Shown here in pieces: positions 38,112 to 47,263 of a DNA stretch of 63,673 nt; the stretch's first letter is position 1, and each line of letters starts with the position of its first letter. The position numbers and the translations under genes were made by a program. The notes under the pieces are model-generated. The model saw nothing but the letters and a program-made list of their open reading frames with translations. It did not search any database and was not told the DNA's origin. Source of the stretch: Candidatus Poribacteria bacterium (GTDB lineage: Bacteria > Poribacteria > WGA-4E > WGA-3G). The stretch spans positions 1 to 63,673 of the forward strand of contig PYJC01000057.1 in NCBI GenBank assembly GCA_003635255.1, read 5' to 3'.

Positions 38112-39506
38112 TTACCAGCCATAACGTTCCGGTCCCCACGGCTTCGTAACAAGTTCCTGTTTCGCCATGATCATCGTTTTGCTCGGTACATCGTCATATA
38201 AAATGACACCGGGGCCGACAACGCTATAAGACCCGATCCGCCTACCGGGCATAATTATCGCGTTCACGCCCGTACGGCAGTAGTCTCCCATATAAGTGGC
38301 ATTTGCGCCGTTCGGTGGAACCTCATAACGTCCCTCTACCTGTATCGCGGTATCCGCATCATCAAATCGGAGCGTACCACAAACCGTCGCTGCACCAATA
38401 TCGGTGGCACTTCCGAAAACGCCGGACATTTCACAGTAATGATAGAGATAGACCTTGTCAAACAGCACGCCTGCCATCTCGGCCCCGTGTCCAATAATAC
38501 ACCGGTTCCCGATAACACTACTCCCGACATCACAATAATCGCTAATTCTGCACTGGTCTCCGACGAAGATGTTTCCGTGTAAAATCGCGCCGTTTGTGAT
38601 GTTATTATTCGCGCCTGCGATCAGCGTGCCGTTGACGACAACACGCGGTCCAATCACACTGTTTTTTCCCAACACGACGTGTCCATTGATCTCAGCAGCA
38701 TCCGAGATTTTCGCGCCATCTGCTATTTGATCTTCTGTGACCTGTTTTGCGAGATGATCAACCAACCGATTGTTCGCTTCCAGCACGTGCCACGGCTTAT
38801 CGACATCAACCAAGAAGTCCTCTGCTTGAACCGCTAATACAGTCCTTCCATCGTCCACCATCAGTTGTAAGGATTGTGCGATTTCGGATTCAGGTGGCGG
38901 CATTCCACCTACGGGTACACGTGTAACAATGCCGGGGTTTCTCAACAGATAGGTTGTCGCGCGGGTCTGAAAAGCATAAACACCACAAAGCCGATGCGAA
39001 CCGCCGCGCGGATGTCCCTCAATACCGGTAAGTTTTGAGAGATCCCCATTTTCGACACGCTCCGTACCGATACTCGCGCAGAGCCAGTCGCTTGCGTCTT
39101 CATTATCAAGCGGTTGTACGAGTGCTGCAGCCTCTACGTCGGACGTACGGAACACTCTAATGAAATTACGGAGATTATCGGAGGTGGTTACGATGTCACC
39201 GTAAACCACGAGATAGGGTTGATCTTCAAGGTATTCTGATGCTGTCAATACTGCATCTGCGGTGCCGTCAAGCGAGTGCTGTGTGACAAAAACAACGTTA
39301 GGTATATCGGCAAGCGCGCCACGCACCTGTTGGGCGTAATGCCCCACTACAACGATAATTCGCTGACATCCTGCTTCGACCAAAATCTCCACAATTCGGC
39401 GAACGATCGGCTTATTGGCGACAGGGATCGTGCATTTCTGCCGAAATTCTCCGTATGGCCATACCTTACGTCCTAATCCTGCGGCGAGAACAATAGCGGT
39501 ATCCAT
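38112..39506 (-). CDS. GlmU-like sugar-phosphate nucleotidyltransferase with left-handed beta-helix
   Basis: A 464-residue protein. The N-terminal part is a nucleotidyltransferase (LAAGLGRKVWP, GTADAVLTA, VVYGDIVTT); the loop lacks the usual GTRM, having GRKVWP, but Lys is kept. From about residue 270 hexapeptide repeats form a left-handed beta-helix (NSVIGPRVVVNGTLIAGAN). It looks like an enzyme that activates a sugar-1-phosphate, as GlmU or RmlA-like proteins do; an acetyltransferase role for the C terminus is possible but the needed His is not obvious. It starts right at the bioD stop, so the two are one operon. Confidence 0.78.
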   Translation of the reverse strand: MDTAIVLAAGLGRKVWPYGEFRQKCTIPVANKPIVRRIVEILVEAGCQRIIVVVGHYAQQVRGALADIPNVVFVTQHSLDGTADAVLTASEYLEDQPYLVVYGDIVTTSDNLRNFIRVFRTSDVEAAALVQPLDNEDASDWLCASIGTERVENGDLSKLTGIEGHPRGGSHRLCGVYAFQTRATTYLLRNPGIVTRVPVGGMPPPESEIAQSLQLMVDDGRTVLAVQAEDFLVDVDKPWHVLEANNRLVDHLAKQVTEDQIADGAKISDAAEINGHVVLGKNSVIGPRVVVNGTLIAGANNNITNGAILHGNIFVGDQCRISDYCDVGSSVIGNRCIIGHGAEMAGVLFDKVYLYHYCEMSGVFGSATDIGAATVCGTLRFDDADTAIQVEGRYEVPPNGANATYMGDYCRTGVNAIIMPGRRIGSYSVVGPGVILYDDVPSKTMIMAKQELVTKPWGPERYGW

Positions 39507-39507
39507 T

Positions 39508-40475
<968 letters not shown>

Positions 40476-40701
40476 CACCCCTCAAATTCAAAGTTGAAAG
40501 ACTAAATTACCACGTTGGTCCGAAATTTCATAGTAAGGATCCGTCGGATTTTACTATAAATGTCGTTCTCTGAAAACTTATAGTAAGATTTAGAGTTAAT
40601 AATAAATTAACAATATCATAATATTTCTGCGATAGGGGGTTTTGCTTGGATGTTTCTTGAGAGCGGTAGGTGGATTTTAAGAGAAGGTACGTAAGTCCTA
40701 A

Positions 40702-40725
40702 AAATGTTACACCAGTGTAACATTT
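40702..40725. promoter_or_regulatory. 24-base perfect palindrome, operator-like
   Basis: AAATGTTACAC, then CA, then its exact complement GTGTAACATTT. A related 13-base palindrome AAATGTAACATTT lies at 40824-40836. Symmetry of this length suggests binding of a dimeric regulator; which gene it serves is open. Confidence 0.6.
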
Positions 40726-41221
40726 GATGTAAATTGATTATCGGTATAAACCCAGTTGCTGTAAGGGTTTAGAGGCAATTTTGCTGTTGCTTGTCGTTTT
40801 GAAAAAAAAAATAATTTGGCGAAAAATGTAACATTTGGTTTGGTTGTCAGTAGGTCATCGGCAACGGTTTATTTTTGCTATTCGGTTTTGAGGGTGCTCA
40901 TCAGAATCTACGCGTTATGTTCCTTTCATACCTTAGATATTTTTAATTAATTTGAATCCGTGTATATATGATAACAGATATAATATGAGAATTCAAATTT
41001 ATTTTTTCAGGACGGCTACAAAGCGCGAGAATGCGCGTCGCATGTGGGTGAGTCCTTCTCAAATCTCGGACTACACGGATTACACGGATTTTAAGACATC
41101 CTACCCTCAAAAATCGCTTCTACATTGGGGTTGAAAACCCGTTCTACAAAAGCGTGGGAGTCATTACTGTCAAAAATTTTACATATTCTTGGCTAAGAGG
41201 TATTTGCATTGGATGTTTTCT

Positions 41222-41239
41222 TATGTTATGCTTAACATA
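41222..41239. promoter_or_regulatory. Palindrome TATGTTA-TGCT-TAACATA before the WYL gene
   Basis: Seven-base perfect arms. It overlaps a possible -10 of the WYL gene and shares the half-site ATGTTA with the palindrome at 40702. It may be the operator through which the regulator controls itself. Confidence 0.5.
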
Positions 41240-41302
41240 GTTATATCTAATTGTTTCCGTCTGGCTGGAGAGGTTCTTGCAGCTATTCATAGGGAGGATA
41301 GT

Positions 41303-42337
41303 ATGGGATATAGTGATGGTAGAAAACAGATGCGGCGTATCTTGAGCATAATAGATCGTCTTCAGAAATCAAGCGGCATCAGAGTCCGTGATCTGGTAGA
41401 CCACTATGACGTTGATATAACGCGAATCTACGAAGACCTGAAAATTATCAAGGATTTCTACGACCTGAAAAAGGACAGAGGCACTTATTGGATTGAGTCA
41501 TTTCGTCCACTGCACTGGCCCCGAATCACATCGGAAGAGAAACAAGCTTTGGAATTGGTGATTACCGCCTCGCCGCTTGCAAAAGAGCAGCGTTTTGAGG
41601 CACTGCTCAAAAGGGCCTTGGAAAGACTTGACACATCCCTTGCTGAACATATCCAATCAAAATTGGCGAAAAGTGTTCCGGTGCAACTTGAGCATGTTGA
41701 TCAGGACGATGAGGGTGAAAAACATCTGCACCTCTCAGAGAATGTAGAAGACTATAGTGGTGATAATGATGTTGAGAGACACTTTCGCGTTTTGGAAGAG
41801 GCACTTTACGAGCAAAAGGCAGTTCGGGCGGTTTATCAACCCGGCGGTAAAACAGAGTTTGTTAGACACATACTGCATCCCTACGCCATCTTTTTCCGGA
41901 AATCGGATTGGTATCTTGAGGCGCGATCCAATCAATCAGAGCATACATCGCTAACTTTCAAAATCCTTCGTTTCCAAAACGTTATGCTAACGGATGAGAC
42001 CTTTGAAACACCTGCAGATTTCTCATTGTCCGAAGATTTGGCATCTCGATGGGAACTCTTTAGCGGCGATCCACTCAGTGTGACACTCAAAATCGCACCG
42101 CACAAGGCGTATCTCGTTACAGAGAAGGAACGACACCGATCGCAAGAGATTATAGAACGGTGTCCAGATGGGGCTATGATTGTCCGTTATGAAGTACCGA
42201 AAGAGGAGTTTACGTTTTGGGTTTTGAGTCTTGGTGATGCGGCGGAAATCTTAGATCCACCAGAATTTCGGGCAGAGTTTCGGGAGATTGTGAGCCGGAT
42301 GCATGAGGTCTATTCTGGAGATTTTGAGGTTTCTTAG
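41303..42337 (+). CDS. WYL-domain transcriptional regulator, CRISPR-linked
   Basis: A 344-residue protein. A winged helix-turn-helix at the N terminus (KQMRRILSIIDRLQ, GIRVRDLVDHYDVD) is followed by a WYL domain with DWYLEARS at about residue 200 and a C-terminal WCX extension. WYL domains sense nucleic acid or nucleotide ligands; in Synechocystis a WYL protein (sll7009) represses the I-D CRISPR system. ATG 41303 follows AGGGAGGA; an upstream frame to 41189 lacks a site. It precedes the cas operon on the same strand, with 0.8 kb between holding a MITE and a DUF3800 remnant. It probably regulates cas genes or the array. Confidence 0.85.
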   Translation: MGYSDGRKQMRRILSIIDRLQKSSGIRVRDLVDHYDVDITRIYEDLKIIKDFYDLKKDRGTYWIESFRPLHWPRITSEEKQALELVITASPLAKEQRFEALLKRALERLDTSLAEHIQSKLAKSVPVQLEHVDQDDEGEKHLHLSENVEDYSGDNDVERHFRVLEEALYEQKAVRAVYQPGGKTEFVRHILHPYAIFFRKSDWYLEARSNQSEHTSLTFKILRFQNVMLTDETFETPADFSLSEDLASRWELFSGDPLSVTLKIAPHKAYLVTEKERHRSQEIIERCPDGAMIVRYEVPKEEFTFWVLSLGDAAEILDPPEFRAEFREIVSRMHEVYSGDFEVS

Positions 42338-42345
42338 TAGTTATA

Positions 42346-42566
42346 CTAAAGTTTGGACAATTTCGTTCAGGTTTGGACCTGGTTTTCAAAGCATTTCTGA
42401 TTTTTCTAAAAGTTTCTTAGGCAAACGTAATTCGGAGAAAAATAAACTCAGCTACACCAATGGCCAGTCCCGTAGGGACGGGATGTCTATAGAAACGGCA
42501 TATCTACCAATTCCTAAGCCCCGTAGGGGCGGCATGTGTATTGTCTTAAAATTGTCCAAACTATAG
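42346..42566. mobile_element. 221-base MITE with 8-base target duplication
   Basis: Ends CTAAAGTTTGGACAATTT and, inverted, CTATAGTTTGGACAATTT (17 of 18 match). The flanks are the direct repeat TAGTTATA at 42338-42345 and 42567-42574. Inside lie two CCCGTAGGGACGGG-like hairpins and no gene. It landed just after the WYL stop. Confidence 0.75.
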
Positions 42567-42639
42567 TAGTTATAGCATGACACAAGAAAATAGGGTAATC
42601 GACTTTACTTTCCAATTTGGTCAGCATATAGGAGACGTA

Positions 42640-42927
42640 ATGCACCTAATCTACATTGATGACCCCGGTGATGAAGGAAAAGATGCTATCTACACAAGAT
42701 TGGTCAGACGCATGCAAGCTTCGCAGAATAAAGCAATAGATCGCATTCTTGAAGATCCATTTTTTAAGCAATCCGATCAGTCATATTTCATCCAGTTATC
42801 TGATTTTTGTGCTTATGCGCTACTTCGTCAAGAACATCCGATTGAATCCAAAACGAAGTATGGTCTTGACGAAGCATTCAATTTGTTAGAGCCAATATCT
42901 GAAGGAATTATCCAACCAAATCTCTAA
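42640..42927 (+). pseudogene. DUF3800 gene with an internal deletion
   Basis: The frame starts MHLIYIDDPGDEG, the usual N terminus of DUF3800 proteins, and then jumps to DEGKDAIYTRLVRRMQ, EDPFFKQSDQSYFIQLSDFCAYALL and KYGLDEAF, which is the C-terminal third of that family. About 140 residues are missing between them. The frame stays open, so a 95-residue product could be made, but the RNase H-like core is broken. An upstream ATG at 42577 lies in the same frame. It is a decayed gene beside the cas island. Confidence 0.65.
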
Positions 42928-42945
42928 ACGAACAAAATAAAAAAA

Positions 42946-42986
42946 GCAGGGCCTACATCCACCGCCGAGGGAGGGTTCAGTCCTGC
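42946..42986 (-). terminator. Possible minus-strand terminator or small-RNA end
   Basis: GCAGG (42946-42950) pairs with CCTGC (42982-42986); on the minus strand it is followed by seven T. The loop is long (31 bases), so the hairpin is weak. No minus-strand gene is known to end here. Confidence 0.3.
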
Positions 42987-43099
42987 ACAATAATAGTATA
43001 GCACTTTTTTCCCGCAAAAAGTCAAGAATTTACGAGATATTTCACTTTTTTTGAAAAAAAGACCGAATTTTCTGCATTTTTGGGTTGAATTTCTTGTTT

Positions 43100-43132
43100 T
43101 TGGTGTAAAACACCAATTTTATATGATATAAT
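43100..43132 (+). promoter_or_regulatory. cas operon promoter with palindromic operator
   Basis: An extended -10, TGATATAAT (43124-43132), has no consensus -35. In the -35 position lies the perfect palindrome TTGGTGT-AAA-ACACCAA (43100-43116). A protein bound there would block or help polymerase. The first cas gene starts 33 bases downstream after AAAGGAGGG. Confidence 0.65.
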
Positions 43133-43165
43133 TAATACAAATGAAAACCAAAAGGAGGGAAACAA

Positions 43166-45532
43166 ATGGTTAATATTGAGCAGTATGGATCAAAAATCTT
43201 AGCTGCCCATTTTGCGGCGGTGATGAAAACGGAGTCGGAGCCTGAAGAATTTAAGGATTTTGTCCATTCCTATCGAGCCGAATATCAGGACCTCAAGCGG
43301 TGGTGGGAGGATATGGATGCCTTGCGGGTAATCCGAGCTGCAGAACATTGTATTAGAAACCTGCCACCCGAGATGGAATTGTCTCCAAATCCGATTGAGA
43401 AACTGGCTGTAGGTGAAAACGGGATTATCCAATTCGCGGGAGAACCCATTGGTGAAATTTATAGTTATCACCGAACTGTCCTTCCACAAGAGATGCAAAT
43501 TAAGATAGCGTATGACAGTTTGATTGAACGGTTTATGGGATTTCTGCAGCGAGAAAAATGTGCGATTCGCCTATCTGAGAATGATTTAGCAGTCCAAATC
43601 TTTGTTCCACGAATTGGTCGCAACGCTGAATTTGACCTTTCGTTTGAATGGGATGAATTTATCAAATTCGCATACTCAAGGAACGAGTTATACAAGTCGT
43701 TTGTACTCTTTGTTAATCATATTAAAATAGCGCAAACTAATCGTCCCGGTGCTGGTGTTGGATACATTCGCTTTCCACCAGTTACTAAAGAAATGGCAGA
43801 GTATCTCGCAGCATTTTATTTTGCGACACTTAAGAATCAAATTTTATACGATAGGGCCTATAGTGATAGCAATAAAGCTGTCCAAAATGCCCAAACAAAA
43901 GTGGCGGAATACAATAGTAGGTTGAATCAGTCTACGCTCACCCTCCAGAAAAAGGTTTTGAATGAGAAAAAACTGGAGGAGTGGCAGACCAAACTATCCC
44001 TAGCAAGAGATGAATTTGAAAATGTTAAACAAACCAACCAAGAGGTTTTAAATTTTAGTTTATCTGAATTGCATGAACAAATTGGAGATGAGAATTTTAA
44101 GCGTATCAAGGAACTTTCTCGTCAGTTTCATGGAAGAGGAATAGCGCAATTTGGGCCTAGTGTCAAGACTAAATCAAAAAATGGAAATATTGAAGGTACT
44201 ATTGTTGATATTCTTAATGAACCACTTTCTTTACTAACTTGTCCATTGGTATCTATTAATCAGATTCCCAAATTCATGGAACGCAGAGCTGGTGATATGA
44301 AAGGTGCCAATTTCTGCTATAGTTGTGGTAAACTCTTTTCCAAGGAAGATAAAAAATATGAAGCCAACCGTTTTGTACTTGGGGACCCTTCTAAACGTCC
44401 TCAATCAGGTGGAAGTGAAACACGCCCAAATGTTTGTGGTGAATGCATGACCGTTGCTTTTGCCTGTCCTATCAAACTCACAAGTGGAGCAATTGTTGTG
44501 CAGCTTGGACCACGAGACCAGACAGATCAATCTTTTTCTTGTGAAAATCATCTAAGAATGTTGACTTTTGAAGAGTTGAATTTGGTAGCGGGACGATACC
44601 TTTTGATTAACTGTTGGGAATCTGTGAGTAGCGGTAACAGTCGCACATTGGTCTCAGAAAAGATTGGAGAAGTGCAGTATACGCTTTGGCGAGTTGCCTG
44701 TATATTTCCTGCTGCAGCATTACATCCAATGAAGTTTACACTTTTCAGCGGTGGAACTAAAATTCCACTCAAGACCCGTCACTTTGTATGGTTAAGTCTA
44801 CTAAACGAAATTTTCTCACCCAACCTTGTTGTTGATCAACGTGACAATATTCCGCTAGGTCAAGCTATTCGACTAATTCAGAAAGATGAGGTGATTGATG
44901 CAATTTACAAAATGGTAACGGTGGACCCTGACAAAAAACTCGCTAATCAACTTCGGAAGACATCCTTCCGTGAAAATCGCACCCTCGAAGAACTTCGAGA
45001 GAAACATTGTACTTTACTTGAACGACTATCTGAGAAAGGAGAAAACTCTAAAATGGATCAAGCACAATTTTTCCGGCATGTTGCGGGATTGACAGGATTA
45101 ACGTACGCTTTCTGTGATCTCGTTCGGAGCAAAGTCAACGATAATAAAAAGCTTGATACCGAACGTGAAGTGAAAAAGCTGCTTGAAAAAGTCGAAAACC
45201 CGAATTTCTTCAACTATGCTGCTTCTGAACCTTTGTCCGGAACACTGGCAACGATGTTCCGAAATGATGATAACTATTTCTGTTATGATGAAGCGAAAAG
45301 CCTATTAACAGAAGAGCTCAATTTAGACCTTTCGGGTCGTAAGGAAAGCATGAGTGAGAAAGGGCAGTTACAAATTTATATTTACTTTGATGATATTGTG
45401 AATGCTTACACAGTGTTATTTGAAAAGTATTATAAAAGTGTTAATGAACAGCGTAAACTGTGCTATCAATTGAAGTTAAGTTTGTACGCTAAGTTTGCGT
45501 GGTTGTTTCAGAAAACATCAAAAGGAGAATAA
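43166..45532 (+). CDS. Cas10d-like (Csc3/Cas8-type) large subunit of a type I-D-related Cascade
   Basis: A 788-residue effector large subunit. Features in order: N-terminal region with no HD motif; a coiled coil at about 230-300 (AQTKVAEYNSRLNQSTLTLQKK); a four-cysteine zinc finger, Cys384, Cys387, Cys424 and Cys427 (CYSCG and CGEC); a palm-like middle with no GGDD, so no polymerase; and a helical C terminus from residue 630. In classic I-D the Cas10d N terminus carries the HD nuclease; here HD is a separate gene (47256). The zinc finger without GGDD and the adjacent Csc2-like Cas7 favour I-D. It could also be a divergent Cas8. It is the first gene of the cas operon. Confidence 0.7.
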   Translation: MVNIEQYGSKILAAHFAAVMKTESEPEEFKDFVHSYRAEYQDLKRWWEDMDALRVIRAAEHCIRNLPPEMELSPNPIEKLAVGENGIIQFAGEPIGEIYSYHRTVLPQEMQIKIAYDSLIERFMGFLQREKCAIRLSENDLAVQIFVPRIGRNAEFDLSFEWDEFIKFAYSRNELYKSFVLFVNHIKIAQTNRPGAGVGYIRFPPVTKEMAEYLAAFYFATLKNQILYDRAYSDSNKAVQNAQTKVAEYNSRLNQSTLTLQKKVLNEKKLEEWQTKLSLARDEFENVKQTNQEVLNFSLSELHEQIGDENFKRIKELSRQFHGRGIAQFGPSVKTKSKNGNIEGTIVDILNEPLSLLTCPLVSINQIPKFMERRAGDMKGANFCYSCGKLFSKEDKKYEANRFVLGDPSKRPQSGGSETRPNVCGECMTVAFACPIKLTSGAIVVQLGPRDQTDQSFSCENHLRMLTFEELNLVAGRYLLINCWESVSSGNSRTLVSEKIGEVQYTLWRVACIFPAAALHPMKFTLFSGGTKIPLKTRHFVWLSLLNEIFSPNLVVDQRDNIPLGQAIRLIQKDEVIDAIYKMVTVDPDKKLANQLRKTSFRENRTLEELREKHCTLLERLSEKGENSKMDQAQFFRHVAGLTGLTYAFCDLVRSKVNDNKKLDTEREVKKLLEKVENPNFFNYAASEPLSGTLATMFRNDDNYFCYDEAKSLLTEELNLDLSGRKESMSEKGQLQIYIYFDDIVNAYTVLFEKYYKSVNEQRKLCYQLKLSLYAKFAWLFQKTSKGE
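45053..45532 (+). CDS. Predicted Cas11-like small subunit from internal start
   Basis: Within the large-subunit gene, AAAGGAG (45035-45041) lies 11 bases before an in-frame ATG at 45053 (residue 630, MDQAQFFRH). Translation from here would give a 159-residue, helix-rich protein equal to the C-terminal domain. In known I-D systems Cas11d is made in this way from cas10d. The sequence fits, but the use of the start is inferred. Confidence 0.5.
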   Translation: MDQAQFFRHVAGLTGLTYAFCDLVRSKVNDNKKLDTEREVKKLLEKVENPNFFNYAASEPLSGTLATMFRNDDNYFCYDEAKSLLTEELNLDLSGRKESMSEKGQLQIYIYFDDIVNAYTVLFEKYYKSVNEQRKLCYQLKLSLYAKFAWLFQKTSKGE

Positions 45533-45537
45533 TCGAA

Positions 45538-46500
45538 ATGCGTACTATCAGAGCCACAACAGGACTTGAAGATCAACACAATCTTCCCCGTTTTCACTAC
45601 GACATCTATGCCATTTTGGAAGGAGGACAAGAACTCTATTTCGGACATGAAACACAGGTCAATGTTAACGTCGTTGAAAAGGTAAAAATTTCACGGGTAG
45701 ATGGTGAAGAAATTGAAAAGTGCTACCTGTCACCTACGAAACGGCGCGGTGTTGAAAGGCGTGTATTAATTTGGGCACCGAAAGAGAACGGCTTTCTCGG
45801 AGATAGTTTTAGATGCGGGGTTCCTCACACTTGTAGTCAACCAAAATGTCCAATTTGCCGTGTTTTCGGTGGGTTAATCACCGACCAAATTAAAGAAGAA
45901 AGCGAGAGTGAGCCTAGAAAAGCAACAACGATGATTGGTCGTTTGACGCACGGTGGTGGTGTAGCTATTCAAGTGTTGGCTCCGGAGGAAAAGCAACGAG
46001 CAATGCATCCATCAAAGCTACAACAGCAAGGTGAAGAAACACCGATGCCTTTCAAGCGCGAATATAACGAGCCCGGATTGCTGTATCCTATCTACAATCA
46101 CTGTCTGAGTATGACAGAAAGCGAATTTTCTTCTGTGGCTTATGCATTTATGGGATCGTTAGCAAGGTTAGGAGCAGGTAACCCGAAAGGTCTCAAAATT
46201 TTTGAAGACAAATTGACAGGTGAGATGTCTGAACCCTGGATTGTAGTAGATAGATATCTATCGCCAATTGGGAAGCGTCCCATTGTTTCACCGTCAATCA
46301 CAGTTATTGATGAAGCGCAAAAACAGTTCAAAGGTGCCGTTTTTTCAATCGGTGGGGAAAAACAGAAACCTGACAGCAAATTAATCCGCGGAAGTTTTCA
46401 TAGATATATCGGGGATGCAGCAATCGTTACACTTAGCAAATGTATCGAGCAATTTGAAGCAGAGGTATTAACAAATGTGGATGCTGAAACTGATGATTAA
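45538..46500 (+). CDS. Cas7 backbone subunit, Csc2-like
   Basis: A 320-residue RAMP protein that should coat the crRNA. The RRM core has the glycine-rich GRLTHGGGVAIQ. A cysteine cluster, Cys93, Cys99, Cys104 and Cys107 in CGVPHTCSQPKCPIC, followed by RVFGG, would bind zinc, as reported for Csc2 of I-D. ATG 45538 follows AAAGGAGAA and lies six bases after the large-subunit stop. I rank it Csc2-like from the zinc site; sequence beyond that is divergent. Confidence 0.78.
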   Translation: MRTIRATTGLEDQHNLPRFHYDIYAILEGGQELYFGHETQVNVNVVEKVKISRVDGEEIEKCYLSPTKRRGVERRVLIWAPKENGFLGDSFRCGVPHTCSQPKCPICRVFGGLITDQIKEESESEPRKATTMIGRLTHGGGVAIQVLAPEEKQRAMHPSKLQQQGEETPMPFKREYNEPGLLYPIYNHCLSMTESEFSSVAYAFMGSLARLGAGNPKGLKIFEDKLTGEMSEPWIVVDRYLSPIGKRPIVSPSITVIDEAQKQFKGAVFSIGGEKQKPDSKLIRGSFHRYIGDAAIVTLSKCIEQFEAEVLTNVDAETDD

Positions 46501-47263
46501 ACCGACATCAGGGTTAACATTTCGACGGATGCCATCATCTATCTTGCATATCAGTACCTACCCGTTTCTGCCACCGACAACGATGTCAGGCTTTTTACGT
46601 CGATTGAAGATGCTTGAAGTTGGGCATCTACCGGGAACCGCTGTCAAAGATCCAGATTACTATGCCTTGCCGCCCCAACTTTGTCCGCTCGGTGCCTATC
46701 CATTCGGCGGAAGTTTTACGATACATACCACAAAGAGGCAAGGAGCTAAAGCATTTAATCACAATGCTTTTTCACAACTCCGTCGTGTGAGGTTGAGAAA
46801 TGATAAAAGAGACTATCAACTTCATACATGGGAATACCTTTTCACAGAGCAGCTCATCGGTTATGTGGTTTCGGAAGATGAAGAACTTTTAAGCCAATTG
46901 AGGACGGTTGAAAACTTTGGTTGCAAAATTGGCAAAGAGGGGTACGCTTTTGTGGATGGCATTTATGGACCTACGCAACTCGTTTTGGAACAAGCGCGGG
47001 TAAAACCTGATACACTCCTACCCGGAACGGCACTCATTGGCGTGCCATGTGAGGCGTTTCCGCTATACCGATACGCCTGGGGGACCGGTGCCTCCGAAAA
47101 CACTAATCTTGCACACCCTGAACCAAGTTCCATTGAGGGGTTTATCCCATTTGTCGCCGGAGAGATTCACGGTGAAATTCAACTTGATTATTATACCGAT
47201 GGGGACGTACATCTGCCGAAACCCTTCATTGATGAATTGTGGGAAGGAGAATCAGATGGTTAA
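46475..47263 (+). CDS. Cas5 subunit (Csc1 position)
   Basis: A 262-residue RAMP protein that should cap the 5' handle of the crRNA. It shows the Cas5 opening with the PFLPPTTMSGFLRRL segment, where the loop before the first helix is typical. Gly-rich strand GAYPFGGSFTIH follows. It overlaps the end of the Cas7 gene by 26 bases, with AGAGG before ATG 46475, and overlaps the HD gene start by eight. It is in the place of Csc1 of I-D. Confidence 0.75.
   Translation: MWMLKLMIKPTSGLTFRRMPSSILHISTYPFLPPTTMSGFLRRLKMLEVGHLPGTAVKDPDYYALPPQLCPLGAYPFGGSFTIHTTKRQGAKAFNHNAFSQLRRVRLRNDKRDYQLHTWEYLFTEQLIGYVVSEDEELLSQLRTVENFGCKIGKEGYAFVDGIYGPTQLVLEQARVKPDTLLPGTALIGVPCEAFPLYRYAWGTGASENTNLAHPEPSSIEGFIPFVAGEIHGEIQLDYYTDGDVHLPKPFIDELWEGESDG

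Noticed and set aside
43008..43044. Possible degenerate CRISPR repeat (CreA-like) upstream of the cas promoter
   Set aside because: TTACGAGAT and AAAAG occur at the same spacing as in the repeat, but the left stem arm and the ATTGAAAC handle are not kept and only 14 of 37 bases agree. Chance in AT-rich DNA cannot be excluded.
43166..45532. Type III polymerase (Cas10 with cyclic oligonucleotide signalling)
   Set aside because: No GGDD motif and no CARF effector genes are present; helicase and HD genes show a type I system.
47037..47255. Upstream extension of the HD nuclease
   Set aside because: It lies inside the Cas5 gene in another frame; ATG 47256 has a good ribosome site.
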